NCBI GenBank assembly: GCA_934725285.1
Contig: CAKVBK010000013.1
Span: 1-27,171, forward strand
DNA length: 27,171 bases
Reading direction: 5' to 3'
DNA from: an uncultured Bacteroidales bacterium
GTDB lineage: Bacteria > Bacteroidota > Bacteroidia > Bacteroidales > UBA932
Shown here piece after piece: positions 15,380 through 24,604 of this stretch. The notes beneath the pieces were generated by a model. The model was given only the letters and a program-made list of their open reading frames with translations, did not search any database and was not told the origin of the DNA. The position numbers and the translations under genes are program-made. How positions within the stretch are numbered: position 1 is the stretch's first letter; every line of letters starts with the position of its first letter.

Positions 15380-18355
15380 CTAGAAAGTCAGTCTGCATCC
15401 CAATGTGAGTGTTCTGGCTATAGGGTAGCAAGAATCGTCCACACCCTGCGTGAGAGACGAGCCGCCTCCCTTGGCGTTCACGTCAGGATTCCAGAGAGGG
15501 TAGGAAGTGAAGGTGACGAGGTTCTGTCCGCTGACATAGACCTTCGCCTTCTTCAGAAAACCGCCCTTGCAAGGAATGGCATAGCTGAGCTCGACATTCT
15601 TCAGCCTCAGGTAAGTGGCGTCGTACACAAACCTGTCTGACAGCTTGAGGTTAAGATTGGAGATGAGGTTCGGGTACTTCGCATCGGTCTTGTCCGGAGT
15701 CCAGTGGTTGTAGTAGACATCCTTCAGAGCATTGCCGTTGTTGGCATAGTCATAGGCGATGGACGCCATTGTCAGGGAATAAATGTCACCGCCGAACGAA
15801 CCTTGGAAGAAAGCGCTGAGCGTGAATCCTTTCCAACTTACGGACGTGTTGAAGTTCAGAAGGAAGTCAGGATTAGGATCGCCGATTACCCTCTTGTCCT
15901 TCGTGGTGATGGATCCGTCCTCGTCCAAGTCCTTGTAGGTCAGCTGTCCCTTGTCGTCGTAACCGTCCTCGACGTAGCCGTAGAAGAGGTACATCCGCTC
16001 GCCCTCCCTCATGATGTTGAGCTGGTCGCTGATGATGGTGTTGGAAATCTTGCTCCCGAAGATGTCCTTCCCGTCGGCGAGTTTGAGAATCTTGCTTCTG
16101 TTAAGTGAGAAGTTCACCCCGAAGTCCCATCTCACCGACCTGTCGATAAGTCTTGCGTCGGCCTGGAGCTCAACTCCGGAGTTCCGGATCGAGCCGATGT
16201 TCCGGAGGGCGGTCGTGTAACCGCTTGAACGAGGCATCTCGACATCGTTGAGAAGATCGTAGGTCTTTTTGTGATAGTAGTCAGCGGTGATTCTCAGCCT
16301 GTCGTGGAAGACCGAGAGATCGAATCCGGTGTTGAGCTGGGCCGTCGTCTCCCACCTGAGGTCTCCGAGATAGGTGTCTTTGGGGGCGTAACCGACTGTG
16401 GTCTGCTTGTCAAACACCACATTGACGCTTTCCAGGGTGTTCTGCGTGGAGTACGGAGAGATGGCGGTGCTTCCTGTCACGCCGTATCCGACCCTGAACT
16501 TGAGCTCGGACAGCCAGTCCACATTTCTCAGGAAGTCCTCCTGCGAGGCTCTCCAAGCGAAAGCGGCTGAAGGGAAATATCCCCATTTGTTGCCTCTGCT
16601 GTAACGTGATGAGCCGTCAGCGCGGAAGTTCACCGTCAGAAGATAACGGTTGTCGTAATTGTAGTTCAGCCTGCCGAGGAACGAGAGCAGTTTCCAGTCT
16701 GAGTAGCCGGATGTAGGCAGACCTTTCGTGTCAGCCGCGTCGAGGTCGAAAGACTCCACGACATCGCTGAGGAAGCCTCTTGCGGTGCCCGTTGATGTGC
16801 TCTTTGTGATGTCTTGCTCGTAGGTAACGCCACCCATCACGTTGATGTTGTGCTTCCCGAAGGATTTGTCGTAGGTGATGATTCCGTTTCCGGAAAGATC
16901 CATTGTGTCACCGAAGGAGATGGATGCCTCACCGACTGAATTAGGGTATTTCTTTGTCTTGAAGTAGTCTTTCCGGCTCAGCCCGTTGCGCACGTTTCCG
17001 GTCAACTGGATCGAGAGTCCACTGACAGGCCTGATGGTGATTCCGGCGTTGGCCACTATCCTGTTGGCGCGCCACCTGTTGGTCACTTCGTAGAGGTAGG
17101 CCACCGGGTTCATCCCTCCGGCCGGTTGGGAGACAAAGTCATTCCACGTGCCGTCATCGTAGTGTGGTGTGGCGAGAGGGGAGGTCTTGAACGTGCTTAC
17201 GATCGCCGATGTTCCCCCTCCCTGCGAATTCATCTGGTCGTGTATGGTGTAGCTATAGATGATGTTCGCACTGGTTGAGACGTATTTGGAGATGTTGTAG
17301 TTCAGCTTGGCGTTTATGGAGGCTCTTTGGTAGCCGCTCCGCTTCACGATGCCGTCCTGCCTGAACCAGGACGCTCCCACGATGGACTGCATCTTGTCGT
17401 TACCGCCTGAAACACTGACTGAATGGTCGGTGATCAGCGCCGGACGGGTGATCTCCTCCTGCCAGTTCGTGCTCCACTGGTTGGCCGCGATCTGCTCCGG
17501 GGTGAACACTGCCGGATTGCCCTGAATCGCAGCCTTGTCGTTCAGATAGTGCATGTATTCATCCCCGCTGAGCATCTCCAGCGTCTTGGTCAGTGTCTGC
17601 ACACCGGCACTTCCGTTGTACTCTACGTGAAGGTCTCCTTGTTTGGCTCGTTTTGTCGTCACGATGACGACTCCGTTGGCGCCTCTGGAACCGTAGATGG
17701 CGGTGGCCGAGGCATCCTTCAGGATCTCCACGGACTCGATGTCCGAGGTGTTGATCATGTTGATGTCGCCCGGGAATCCGTCAATGATCCACAGCGGGTC
17801 GTTGCTCCCCTTGATGGAATTGGCTCCCCGGATTCTCACCTGCATCCCCGCTCCCGGCTGCCCGTTGAGCTGGGAGATCTCCACGCCGGCTACCCTGCCT
17901 TGAAGGGCGTTTGCCACTGAAAGTGTGGAATATTCATTGATCACTTCGCCTTTGACCTGCGCGATGGCTCCGGAAAGGTCTTTCTTCCTTTGGGTTCCGT
18001 AGCCGACCACGACGGTCTCGTCAAGCAGTTGGGATGAACTTTTCATCCTGACCGTGATTTCAGCTTTGCCGTTCCAGACGACTTCCGCGTCATCATAGCC
18101 GAGGCATGAGACGACCAGGACGGCTTTCTCCGGAACCGATGTCATCGTGCAGACACCCTTGTTGTCCACCGCCTGCCCGTTGGCCGTCCCCTTGACAAGG
18201 ACAGCCGCCCCGGGAAGCGGGCCGAGCTCGTCCACGACTTTCACCCGGCAGGTCCCCTTGCCCTGTCCGGACGCCGTGAACTGAAATGAAAACAGTCCAA
18301 GCGCAAGAGCGGTCAAGCCCAGCGCCCGGCTGAATTTTCCAAAGATTCTAAACAT
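15380..18355 (-). CDS. susC: SusC/RagA-family TonB-dependent transporter
   Basis: This 991-residue outer-membrane importer has a signal peptide (about 1-30) and a carboxypeptidase-regulatory-like domain (about 35-105). A TonB-box-like LDETVVVGYG follows at 111-120. The plug domain carries LQGRVAGVEI, the conserved MQVRIRGANS, PLWIIDGFPGD and IYGSRGANGVVIVTTKRA. The 22-strand barrel region includes LLSFLGRLNYNY, YLLTVNFRADGSSRY and the TLGCRLTF end with terminal Phe. It lacks an N-terminal STN domain, so it is unlikely to signal through an anti-sigma factor, which fits control by the adjacent HTCS. It is the first gene of the six-gene structural operon and is preceded by a TAnnTTTG promoter. 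Confidence 0.97.
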   Translation of the reverse strand: MFRIFGKFSRALGLTALALGLFSFQFTASGQGKGTCRVKVVDELGPLPGAAVLVKGTANGQAVDNKGVCTMTSVPEKAVLVVSCLGYDDAEVVWNGKAEITVRMKSSSQLLDETVVVGYGTQRKKDLSGAIAQVKGEVINEYSTLSVANALQGRVAGVEISQLNGQPGAGMQVRIRGANSIKGSNDPLWIIDGFPGDINMINTSDIESVEILKDASATAIYGSRGANGVVIVTTKRAKQGDLHVEYNGSAGVQTLTKTLEMLSGDEYMHYLNDKAAIQGNPAVFTPEQIAANQWSTNWQEEITRPALITDHSVSVSGGNDKMQSIVGASWFRQDGIVKRSGYQRASINAKLNYNISKYVSTSANIIYSYTIHDQMNSQGGGTSAIVSTFKTSPLATPHYDDGTWNDFVSQPAGGMNPVAYLYEVTNRWRANRIVANAGITIRPVSGLSIQLTGNVRNGLSRKDYFKTKKYPNSVGEASISFGDTMDLSGNGIITYDKSFGKHNINVMGGVTYEQDITKSTSTGTARGFLSDVVESFDLDAADTKGLPTSGYSDWKLLSFLGRLNYNYDNRYLLTVNFRADGSSRYSRGNKWGYFPSAAFAWRASQEDFLRNVDWLSELKFRVGYGVTGSTAISPYSTQNTLESVNVVFDKQTTVGYAPKDTYLGDLRWETTAQLNTGFDLSVFHDRLRITADYYHKKTYDLLNDVEMPRSSGYTTALRNIGSIRNSGVELQADARLIDRSVRWDFGVNFSLNRSKILKLADGKDIFGSKISNTIISDQLNIMREGERMYLFYGYVEDGYDDKGQLTYKDLDEDGSITTKDKRVIGDPNPDFLLNFNTSVSWKGFTLSAFFQGSFGGDIYSLTMASIAYDYANNGNALKDVYYNHWTPDKTDAKYPNLISNLNLKLSDRFVYDATYLRLKNVELSYAIPCKGGFLKKAKVYVSGQNLVTFTSYPLWNPDVNAKGGGSSLTQGVDDSCYPIARTLTLGCRLTF

Positions 18356-18367
18356 TGTCTGAATATT

Positions 18368-18399
18368 TTAGTGTGTACTAATTTGGTGCCCCAAATGTA
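18368..18399 (-). promoter_or_regulatory. susC operon promoter with two small inverted repeats
   Basis: The minus strand carries TACATTTG (18399-18392), a full match to the -7 consensus, 36 bases before the susC ATG. No TTTG is found at the -33 spacing, as expected for a promoter that needs an activator. Two perfect inverted repeats with 4-base loops follow towards susC: ATTTGG/CCAAAT at 18381-18396, spanning the likely start point, and TTAGT/ACTAA at 18368-18381 in the leader. Confidence 0.62.
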
Positions 18400-18441
18400 G
18401 CCTATAATATCAAGACGTGAGAGAATGCCGAGGATCTATGG

Positions 18442-21400
18442 TTAGTTTATTTCATCTTTTGGCGAGTTCGTTTCACATTTGGAGGCATATTCGGCCGGAA
18501 GGCAGCCGTAAGCTTCCTTGAAGCATCTGGAGAAATACGACGGTGATCGGAAGCCCACGGCATAGCAGACCTCGTTCACCCGGTGCTTCCCGCCGGAGAG
18601 CATCCCGGCAGCGGCCGCCAGTCTTCTCGAGCGGAGATATTCCACAGGACTGGTGCCGAGCAAGCCTTTGATCTTCCTCGTGAGCGAGCTCCGGCTCATG
18701 AATAGCGCTTCCTCAAGGTTCTGGACAGTGAAGGAAGGGTCACCCATCCTTTCATTGATCTCCTTGTTGAGCCTGTTAAGAAACTCGGCGTCCCTTTCCA
18801 CCAGATTGAAAGATTTCGCGTCGGTGGAAGGAGCGCTCTCCTGCCAGACCTCCTTGAGTCTCCGGCGTTTCTCCATGACGCTTTTGACGCAGGCCTCAAG
18901 GTAGTCAAGAGTGAACGGCTTCTCGATGTAGAGCGCCGCTCCACGTTCCATGCACTTGATCTTTGTGCTCTCCGAAGAGATGGCGGACAAAACTATTATA
19001 GGAATATGCGAGGTCTCGAAATCCGAGCTTACCTTCTCGCACAGCTCGACTCCGCTCATTCCTTGAAGCGCTATGTCTGTCAGGATCAGATCGACCTTGT
19101 TGCTCTTAAGCAGTTCCATCGCCTTTTCCGCGGAAGAACTGGCCAGAATCCTGTAGTCTGCCTTAAGCTTCCGTTTCAGGTAGGTCAGCAAATCGTTGTT
19201 GTCCTCCACCAGCAGCAAAAGAGGCTGGCTCGTCGTGTTCGTTTTGAGGTTCTCATGTTCGGGAGTCGCGACGTTTTCGGCGGCGGTCCTTATCGGCAGC
19301 CTAAGGACAAACTCTGTCTTGTCATTGTCCGAAAGGGTCAGCGAACCTCCGTGCAGCTCGGCCAGAGTCCTTGCCAGCGGAAGCCCGATCCCGAAGCTTT
19401 GGGAATATTCCGCCCTTTCGTTGCTGAACTGTATGAATGGCTTGAATATCTCGGCGCGCCTGGCCTGCGGAATAGGCGGCCCGTCGTTCCGGAAAGAGAC
19501 AACCACGTTGTCTCCGTCAATGCCGGCGTTGATGTCGATGAATGACTCGGCGTATTTGATCGCATTGTGGATCAGGTTGTTGAGTATCTTGGTGAGCGCC
19601 TTGTCATCAGCGGCGGCCATGATATGGTCGGGATTGTGGACGAACTTCAGCCTGAGGTTCCGGTCTTTGGCCGCCTCCGAAAAATTGTAGCACGTGTAGT
19701 TTATCCTGTCCACGATGTCGATGTTCCTGCAGTCCAGGACATAGCCGTGCTGCTCGACCTTGACGAAATCCAGAAGCTCTCGGACAAGTTTGTCAAGATA
19801 GTCCGTGCTGTTGCGTATTATCATGAGATCATCCGACACCGTCGCGGACTTTTCGGAGGAAATTATGTTCTGAAGCGGGGTCCGGATGAGCGTCAGAGGT
19901 GTCTTGATCTCGTGGATCACATTCGAGAAGAATGTCATCTTTTCTTCCAGAAGTTCTTTCTCTCGTTTCTGTTCGTTTTCCTCCTGAAGCTTCCTGTGCC
20001 TGGCCTCCTGCTTTCTGATGATCAGAAGGATGACCGCCGCGGCGGCCAGAACCACGGACAGCGCGATTATGAAAATTCCTTCACCAGACAGCCAGAACGG
20101 CGGGCGGAGCTCGATCAGAATGTCATTGTGTGCTGTGACTGCCTCACCTGAAGAGTCGCTTGTGGCTGCCTGGAATGAGTATTTCCCTGCCGGGATATTA
20201 TAGTAGAAAACCTCCATCCCGGCGGAGATGTCCCTCCATTGGTCTTCATAGCCTTTAAGTCTGCACAGAATCCGGTCTCCGGTCAGAAAATCGGAGGACG
20301 GTACGGCGAACTTGAATCCGAACGAATTGTCTCCCGGCTTGAGCCTCACCGCTTTGGCCACATCTATGTTCTCGCTGACCGCTTCGCTCTTGGACGGCAC
20401 CACAACCCGGTCTCCGATGACCAGATCCGTGATGGCGACATCCGGATTTCCACCTCTTGTCTGGAAGTCAGACGGATCGAACATGATGAACCCGTCTGTG
20501 GATCCGAACAGAATTTTCCCGTCGTCCAGTGTTATGCTGGACTTGTTCAGAACATCGTCCACAAGTCCCGACGCACAGTTGAAAATCTTCAGCGATCCGT
20601 TTTTGTCGTTGTATTTCATCAAACCCTTGTCAGAGCCGAGCCAGAGGTTTCCATAGGAGTCTGACTGAGCGGAGAAGAAGATCTCTGTGGGCAGTGTGGC
20701 GATGTTTCCCTTGTTGTAGGATTTGAATCCTCCGGAGACGGAGTCGTGTCTGAAGAAGCCTGAGCTGAATCCGATCGCCCAGACTCCGCCGTCCTTGTCA
20801 ATGCACATAGAGGAAACCATTTCGGAAACTTCGCCTTCGTGCCAATGGCCGGTGACCTTGCCGCTGAACCTGTCGTAGGAATAGACACCCTGGCTGTAGG
20901 AAGCCACCCAGATTGTGCCGTCCTTGTCTTCCACCATATATTCGATTGCCCTGTCACCAAGACACTCCACCTTGTCGAACCGGTCGCCGGAACGGTCATA
21001 TTCCATCACTCCAACTGAAGTGCACAGGAATATCTTCCCATCGGAGGATCTGAATATGTAGAGCACGCGGTTGTCTATGTCCATGTCTGACACCTGAAAA
21101 TGTGGATATGACCTTACCTTGCCGGTCCTTGTGTCGAGCCGGCATATCCCTTTGTGGTAGCCTATCCACAAGTGGATGCCGTCGGCGCACAGTGCGTTTA
21201 TCCGTTCAGGCAGCTCCTTGACTCCGCGGCATGTCCTCAATATTCCGGTGGCGGGGTCGAACGTCAGCAGGCCGCTGCCTTTTGTGGCCACCCAGACTGT
21301 ACCGCTTCCGTCCTGGGCGAAACTGCACACGGTGCTGCCTTTAAGTGAAGTGCCGTCACCGGTCATGTAGAACTTCCGGAACATGTCTTGGTCCGGGTTA

Positions 21401-22404
21401 TGGTAGTCCACACCTTGCGAGACGGTTCCGACGAACATGCTGCCGTCAGAAGTCGGCAGCGCCACCGTGGTATAGTCCTCGGACAGAGAGAATCGGTCTG
21501 AGCCGTCGTGTCTTAAAATGTCGATGCTTCTGTCCTCAGCATTGTACCTGACCAGCCCTGATGTAGTGGGCATCCACAGGATATTCCCGCTTCCTGACAG
21601 CCCGACGGGTCTGGAGTCAGCCGGCAAGGTCACAAGAACCGACACTTCGCCTGTCCTGATGTTGAACTCGCACAGTCCGTGACGTTTGCTGGCAATGAAC
21701 ATCACGCTGTTGGATTTCTCGCTGAGCGCTATACCTTCGATGTCATCCTTTCCGAAATACCCGGGCTTCCCGGAAGTCTCCATCCTTTTCGTCGCGCCTC
21801 TCCCATCAATCTGATAGATGTCATCGCAATAAACGGCCGCATACATCCTGTCGTTCCGGTCGATGGCGATCCTGTAGATGTCACGTATGATATCTCCCTC
21901 CGGATTCCTCACGTCGATCCTGCTGATCACGTCTTTGGATGGATCGTAGCGGAACAGTCCTTGAGCGCGGGCGCCGATCCATGAGACACCTTTTGAGTCT
22001 TTGCGGATATCATAAACCCTGTCGTCAAGGATTTCCGCTCCATCTGGTTGCCGGAAAGAGTCCTTGCGGTAGTCATAGATGACGATTCCGTTGTCTGTGC
22101 CGATCAGGATATTCCCCGCCGAGTCCTCCGCGAGGGCGTTGATGTAGTCGGACGAGACTCCGAGTTCCTGTCTGCCGTAGCTCTTCACCCTCGTACCGTC
22201 ATAGCGGTTCAACCCTTTGTATGTTCCGATCCAGATGTAGCCCCTGCTGTCCTGCATCATACATTTGACCGCATTGTAGGACAGGCCCTCCTTTGATGTC
22301 AGACAGGTGAACTTGTAGGAACCGTCAATGGCGAAAGCATCGTGCCTCAATGTTATGAATATGGTCGCGGCGATGGCGAGAACAATTGCGGAATGTGGTT
22401 TCAT
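18442..22404 (-). CDS. Hybrid two-component system sensor/regulator (HTCS)
   Basis: This 1320-residue single-protein regulator has a signal peptide (about 1-25) and a periplasmic sensor of Reg_prop propeller repeats (about 30-645, for example MMQDSRGYIWIGTYKGLNRYDG-type units). A Y_Y_Y domain follows (about 690-765) and then a membrane helix (about 776-797). The cytoplasmic half has a HisKA domain with H831 in HEIKTPLTL, an HATPase with NNLIHNAIKY (942-951) and FGIGLPLA, a receiver with E1067/D1068, phospho-acceptor D1110 and K1162, and a C-terminal AraC-type HTH (about 1205-1308). All key residues are present, so it should be active. It ends 86 bp before susC and very likely activates that operon in response to an oligosaccharide from the target glycan. 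Confidence 0.97.
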   Translation of the reverse strand: MKPHSAIVLAIAATIFITLRHDAFAIDGSYKFTCLTSKEGLSYNAVKCMMQDSRGYIWIGTYKGLNRYDGTRVKSYGRQELGVSSDYINALAEDSAGNILIGTDNGIVIYDYRKDSFRQPDGAEILDDRVYDIRKDSKGVSWIGARAQGLFRYDPSKDVISRIDVRNPEGDIIRDIYRIAIDRNDRMYAAVYCDDIYQIDGRGATKRMETSGKPGYFGKDDIEGIALSEKSNSVMFIASKRHGLCEFNIRTGEVSVLVTLPADSRPVGLSGSGNILWMPTTSGLVRYNAEDRSIDILRHDGSDRFSLSEDYTTVALPTSDGSMFVGTVSQGVDYHNPDQDMFRKFYMTGDGTSLKGSTVCSFAQDGSGTVWVATKGSGLLTFDPATGILRTCRGVKELPERINALCADGIHLWIGYHKGICRLDTRTGKVRSYPHFQVSDMDIDNRVLYIFRSSDGKIFLCTSVGVMEYDRSGDRFDKVECLGDRAIEYMVEDKDGTIWVASYSQGVYSYDRFSGKVTGHWHEGEVSEMVSSMCIDKDGGVWAIGFSSGFFRHDSVSGGFKSYNKGNIATLPTEIFFSAQSDSYGNLWLGSDKGLMKYNDKNGSLKIFNCASGLVDDVLNKSSITLDDGKILFGSTDGFIMFDPSDFQTRGGNPDVAITDLVIGDRVVVPSKSEAVSENIDVAKAVRLKPGDNSFGFKFAVPSSDFLTGDRILCRLKGYEDQWRDISAGMEVFYYNIPAGKYSFQAATSDSSGEAVTAHNDILIELRPPFWLSGEGIFIIALSVVLAAAAVILLIIRKQEARHRKLQEENEQKREKELLEEKMTFFSNVIHEIKTPLTLIRTPLQNIISSEKSATVSDDLMIIRNSTDYLDKLVRELLDFVKVEQHGYVLDCRNIDIVDRINYTCYNFSEAAKDRNLRLKFVHNPDHIMAAADDKALTKILNNLIHNAIKYAESFIDINAGIDGDNVVVSFRNDGPPIPQARRAEIFKPFIQFSNERAEYSQSFGIGLPLARTLAELHGGSLTLSDNDKTEFVLRLPIRTAAENVATPEHENLKTNTTSQPLLLLVEDNNDLLTYLKRKLKADYRILASSSAEKAMELLKSNKVDLILTDIALQGMSGVELCEKVSSDFETSHIPIIVLSAISSESTKIKCMERGAALYIEKPFTLDYLEACVKSVMEKRRRLKEVWQESAPSTDAKSFNLVERDAEFLNRLNKEINERMGDPSFTVQNLEEALFMSRSSLTRKIKGLLGTSPVEYLRSRRLAAAAGMLSGGKHRVNEVCYAVGFRSPSYFSRCFKEAYGCLPAEYASKCETNSPKDEIN

Positions 22405-22408
22405 ACCA

Positions 22409-22416
22409 CAAACATA
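22409..22416 (-). promoter_or_regulatory. Candidate -7 promoter element of the HTCS gene
   Basis: The minus strand reads TATGTTTG, a full match to TAnnTTTG, with only 4 bases between it and the HTCS ATG at 22404. If it is used, transcription would begin at or beside the start codon. There is no clear -33 TTTG. It may be a chance match. Confidence 0.4.
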
Positions 22417-22523
22417 GGAAACAATTCAGAAAAACTAATGGACCCTTCTCGTCAAAAGATGCAACATAGTCGGCAATTTCTGAATATGCCCGCACCGGGG
22501 CCAAGCGTGTATGCTGTGCGAAT

Positions 22524-22555
22524 GTTGCTGAAATGCAGTTTTTTGACTATCTTTA
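22524..22555 (+). promoter_or_regulatory. Candidate promoter of the glycogen operon
   Basis: GTTG (22524-22527) and TATCTTTA (22548-22555) are spaced 20 bases apart, a near match to the Bacteroidota -33/-7 consensus, with the last G of the -7 element replaced by A. The glgB ATG lies 43 bases downstream of the -7 element. The rest of the 194-bp divergent gap shows no other clear element. Confidence 0.42.
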
Positions 22556-22584
22556 TACCATTGTTTGAATAAAGGACCAGTACA

Positions 22585-22592
22585 AAAGGTGA
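22585..22592 (+). promoter_or_regulatory. Ribosome binding site of glgB
   Basis: AAAGGTGA ends 6 bases before the ATG at 22599, a good Shine-Dalgarno match that supports this start. Confidence 0.5.
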
Positions 22593-22598
22593 GCGCTT

Positions 22599-24590
22599 AT
22601 GAAGAAGAAGCCTTGGATATATGACACCGACCCGTACCTGAGGCCGTTCCGGGAGGCGATAGAGGCACGGCACAAGAGGATTGTGGACGCGGCCGGGAAG
22701 ATTACCGGATCAGGAATCGAGGGGCTTGCCTCCAGTGTCAACAACCATCTTTACTACGGGCTGCACAAGTGCGCGGACGGCTCATGGGTGATTCGTGAAT
22801 GGGCTCCGAACGCCAGCCGGATCTATCTCATAGGAGAGTTCAACAACTGGAGACGCACATCGGCTTACGAGTTCAAGCCGGCGGGGAACGGCAATTGGGA
22901 GCTGAGGCTTGACTCTATGTTCCTCAGCCACGGAGATCTGTACAAGCTGTTCATCGAATGGCCCGGGGGAGGCGGCGAGAGGATACCGGCCTATTGCACC
23001 AGACTGGTGCAGGATGACGAGACGAAGGTGTTCTGCGCCCAGGTTTGGGATCCCGCGCGGACATATTCGTGGAAGAACGACAGGGTGCTGAGACGGCCTC
23101 ACCCCCTCATCTACGAGTGTCACATCGGGATGAGTTCGGAGGAGCGCAAGGTCTCTACATTCGGCGAGTTCCGGGAGAATGTGCTGCCGAGAGTGAAGAG
23201 GCTGGGCTACGACACGATCCAGATAATGGCTCTTCAGGAGCATCCGTACTACGGCTCGTTCGGCTATCAGGTGTCGAACTTCTTCGCGCTGAGCTCGCGT
23301 TTCGGCACGCCGGAGGAGTTCAAGGAACTGGTGGACACCGCGCACGGAATGGGAATCGCCGTGGTGATGGACATCGTACACTCGCACAGCTGCAGCAATG
23401 AGAATGAGGGACTCGGCATGTTCGATGGCCGCGATGACCTCTATTTCTACAAAGGCCCGCAGGGGCGTCATCCGGCATGGGGCTCCCGCTGCTTCGACTA
23501 CGGGAAGGACGAGGTCGTGCGTTTTCTCCTTAGCAACTGCAAGTTCTGGATGGAGGAATATCATCTCGACGGTTTCCGTTTCGACGGTGTGACGAGCATG
23601 ATTTATTGGGACCACGGGCTGGGAAAGGATTTCAACGGCTATGGGCCGTACTTTGATGCCGGTGTCGATGAGAACGCTGTCTCCTACCTTGGCTTGGCCA
23701 ACCTGCTGATCCGTCAGATCAATCCGGAGGCGGTCACGATAGCCGAGGATGTGAGCGGAATGGCCGGCCTGGCGGCTCCGTTTGATGCAGGCGGGGTCGG
23801 TTTCGGTTTCCGTATGGCGATGGGGATCGCCGACCACTGGATCAAGTGGATAAAGGAGAAGAAGGACGAGGAGTGGAGTCCGGGTGAGATCTGGTACGAG
23901 CTGACCAACAAGCGCGCCGACGAAAAGACCATCAGCTACGCGGAATGTCATGATCAGGCCCTTGTTGGGGACAAAACCTTGATATTCAGGCTTCTCGACA
24001 AGGAAATGTACTTTTCCATGAATATGGACTCGAAGAATCCTGTTGTGGATCGTGGAATAGCCCTGCACAAGCTGATTCGTCTTGTGACTCTCGGAACTGC
24101 CGGGGACGGGTACCTCAACTTCATGGGCAACGAGTTCGGCCATCCCGAATGGATAGATTTCCCGAGGGAGGGGAACGGATGGAGCTACGAGCACGCCCGC
24201 CGTATGTGGTCGCTTGCCGACAACGGATTGCTGAGGTACCACTGTCTTGAAAACTTTGACAAGGCGATGATCCATCTTGTAAAACGATACGGCGCGCTTG
24301 CGTCAAGACCTGAGCTCCTTCGGGCCGATGAAGAAAAGAAAATCTTGATATTCAGGCGGAAAAACCTTATCTTTGCGCTGAATTTCAATCCTGTAGGGTC
24401 GTTCGCCGGCTATGCGTTTCCGGCTCCGTCCGGACGTTATGTGAAAATTCTGGACTCAGACGCCAAGGAATTCGACGGATTCGCCAGGCTCGAAAACGAC
24501 GGGGATCATGTGACGGTCGACGGCTGTCTGAGCCTCTATCTTCCGAGCCGTTGCGCTCTTGTGTTGATTGAAAGGAATGGCAAAAAATAA
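22599..24590 (+). CDS. glgB: 1,4-alpha-glucan (glycogen) branching enzyme, GH13_8 eukaryote-like
   Basis: This enzyme cuts alpha-1,4 chains and rejoins them by alpha-1,6 links to make branches in glycogen. The 663-residue cytoplasmic protein has an N-terminal CBM48-type domain (about 50-155, with WVIREWAPNASRIYLIGEFNNW), the GH13 barrel (about 165-520) and an all-beta C-terminal domain. Visible motifs are DIVHSHSC (D258), DGFRFDGVTSM with nucleophile D329, IAEDVSGM with acid/base E383, and AECHDQALVGDKT with H451-D452. The sequence follows the eukaryotic GBE1-like subgroup (GH13_8), which is common in Bacteroidota, rather than the E. coli type. A debranching-like gene starts 14 bp downstream and a glycosyltransferase follows, making a glycogen operon. 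Confidence 0.96.
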   Translation: MKKKPWIYDTDPYLRPFREAIEARHKRIVDAAGKITGSGIEGLASSVNNHLYYGLHKCADGSWVIREWAPNASRIYLIGEFNNWRRTSAYEFKPAGNGNWELRLDSMFLSHGDLYKLFIEWPGGGGERIPAYCTRLVQDDETKVFCAQVWDPARTYSWKNDRVLRRPHPLIYECHIGMSSEERKVSTFGEFRENVLPRVKRLGYDTIQIMALQEHPYYGSFGYQVSNFFALSSRFGTPEEFKELVDTAHGMGIAVVMDIVHSHSCSNENEGLGMFDGRDDLYFYKGPQGRHPAWGSRCFDYGKDEVVRFLLSNCKFWMEEYHLDGFRFDGVTSMIYWDHGLGKDFNGYGPYFDAGVDENAVSYLGLANLLIRQINPEAVTIAEDVSGMAGLAAPFDAGGVGFGFRMAMGIADHWIKWIKEKKDEEWSPGEIWYELTNKRADEKTISYAECHDQALVGDKTLIFRLLDKEMYFSMNMDSKNPVVDRGIALHKLIRLVTLGTAGDGYLNFMGNEFGHPEWIDFPREGNGWSYEHARRMWSLADNGLLRYHCLENFDKAMIHLVKRYGALASRPELLRADEEKKILIFRRKNLIFALNFNPVGSFAGYAFPAPSGRYVKILDSDAKEFDGFARLENDGDHVTVDGCLSLYLPSRCALVLIERNGKK

Positions 24591-24604
24591 ATTTTAACCG
24601 ATAT

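Noticed and set aside
22782..24275. Open frame of 497 codons antisense to glgB
   Set aside because: It lies wholly inside a gene with all GH13 motifs. Its translation is rich in His, Arg, Val and Pro without any domain, as expected from the opposite strand of a GC-rich gene.
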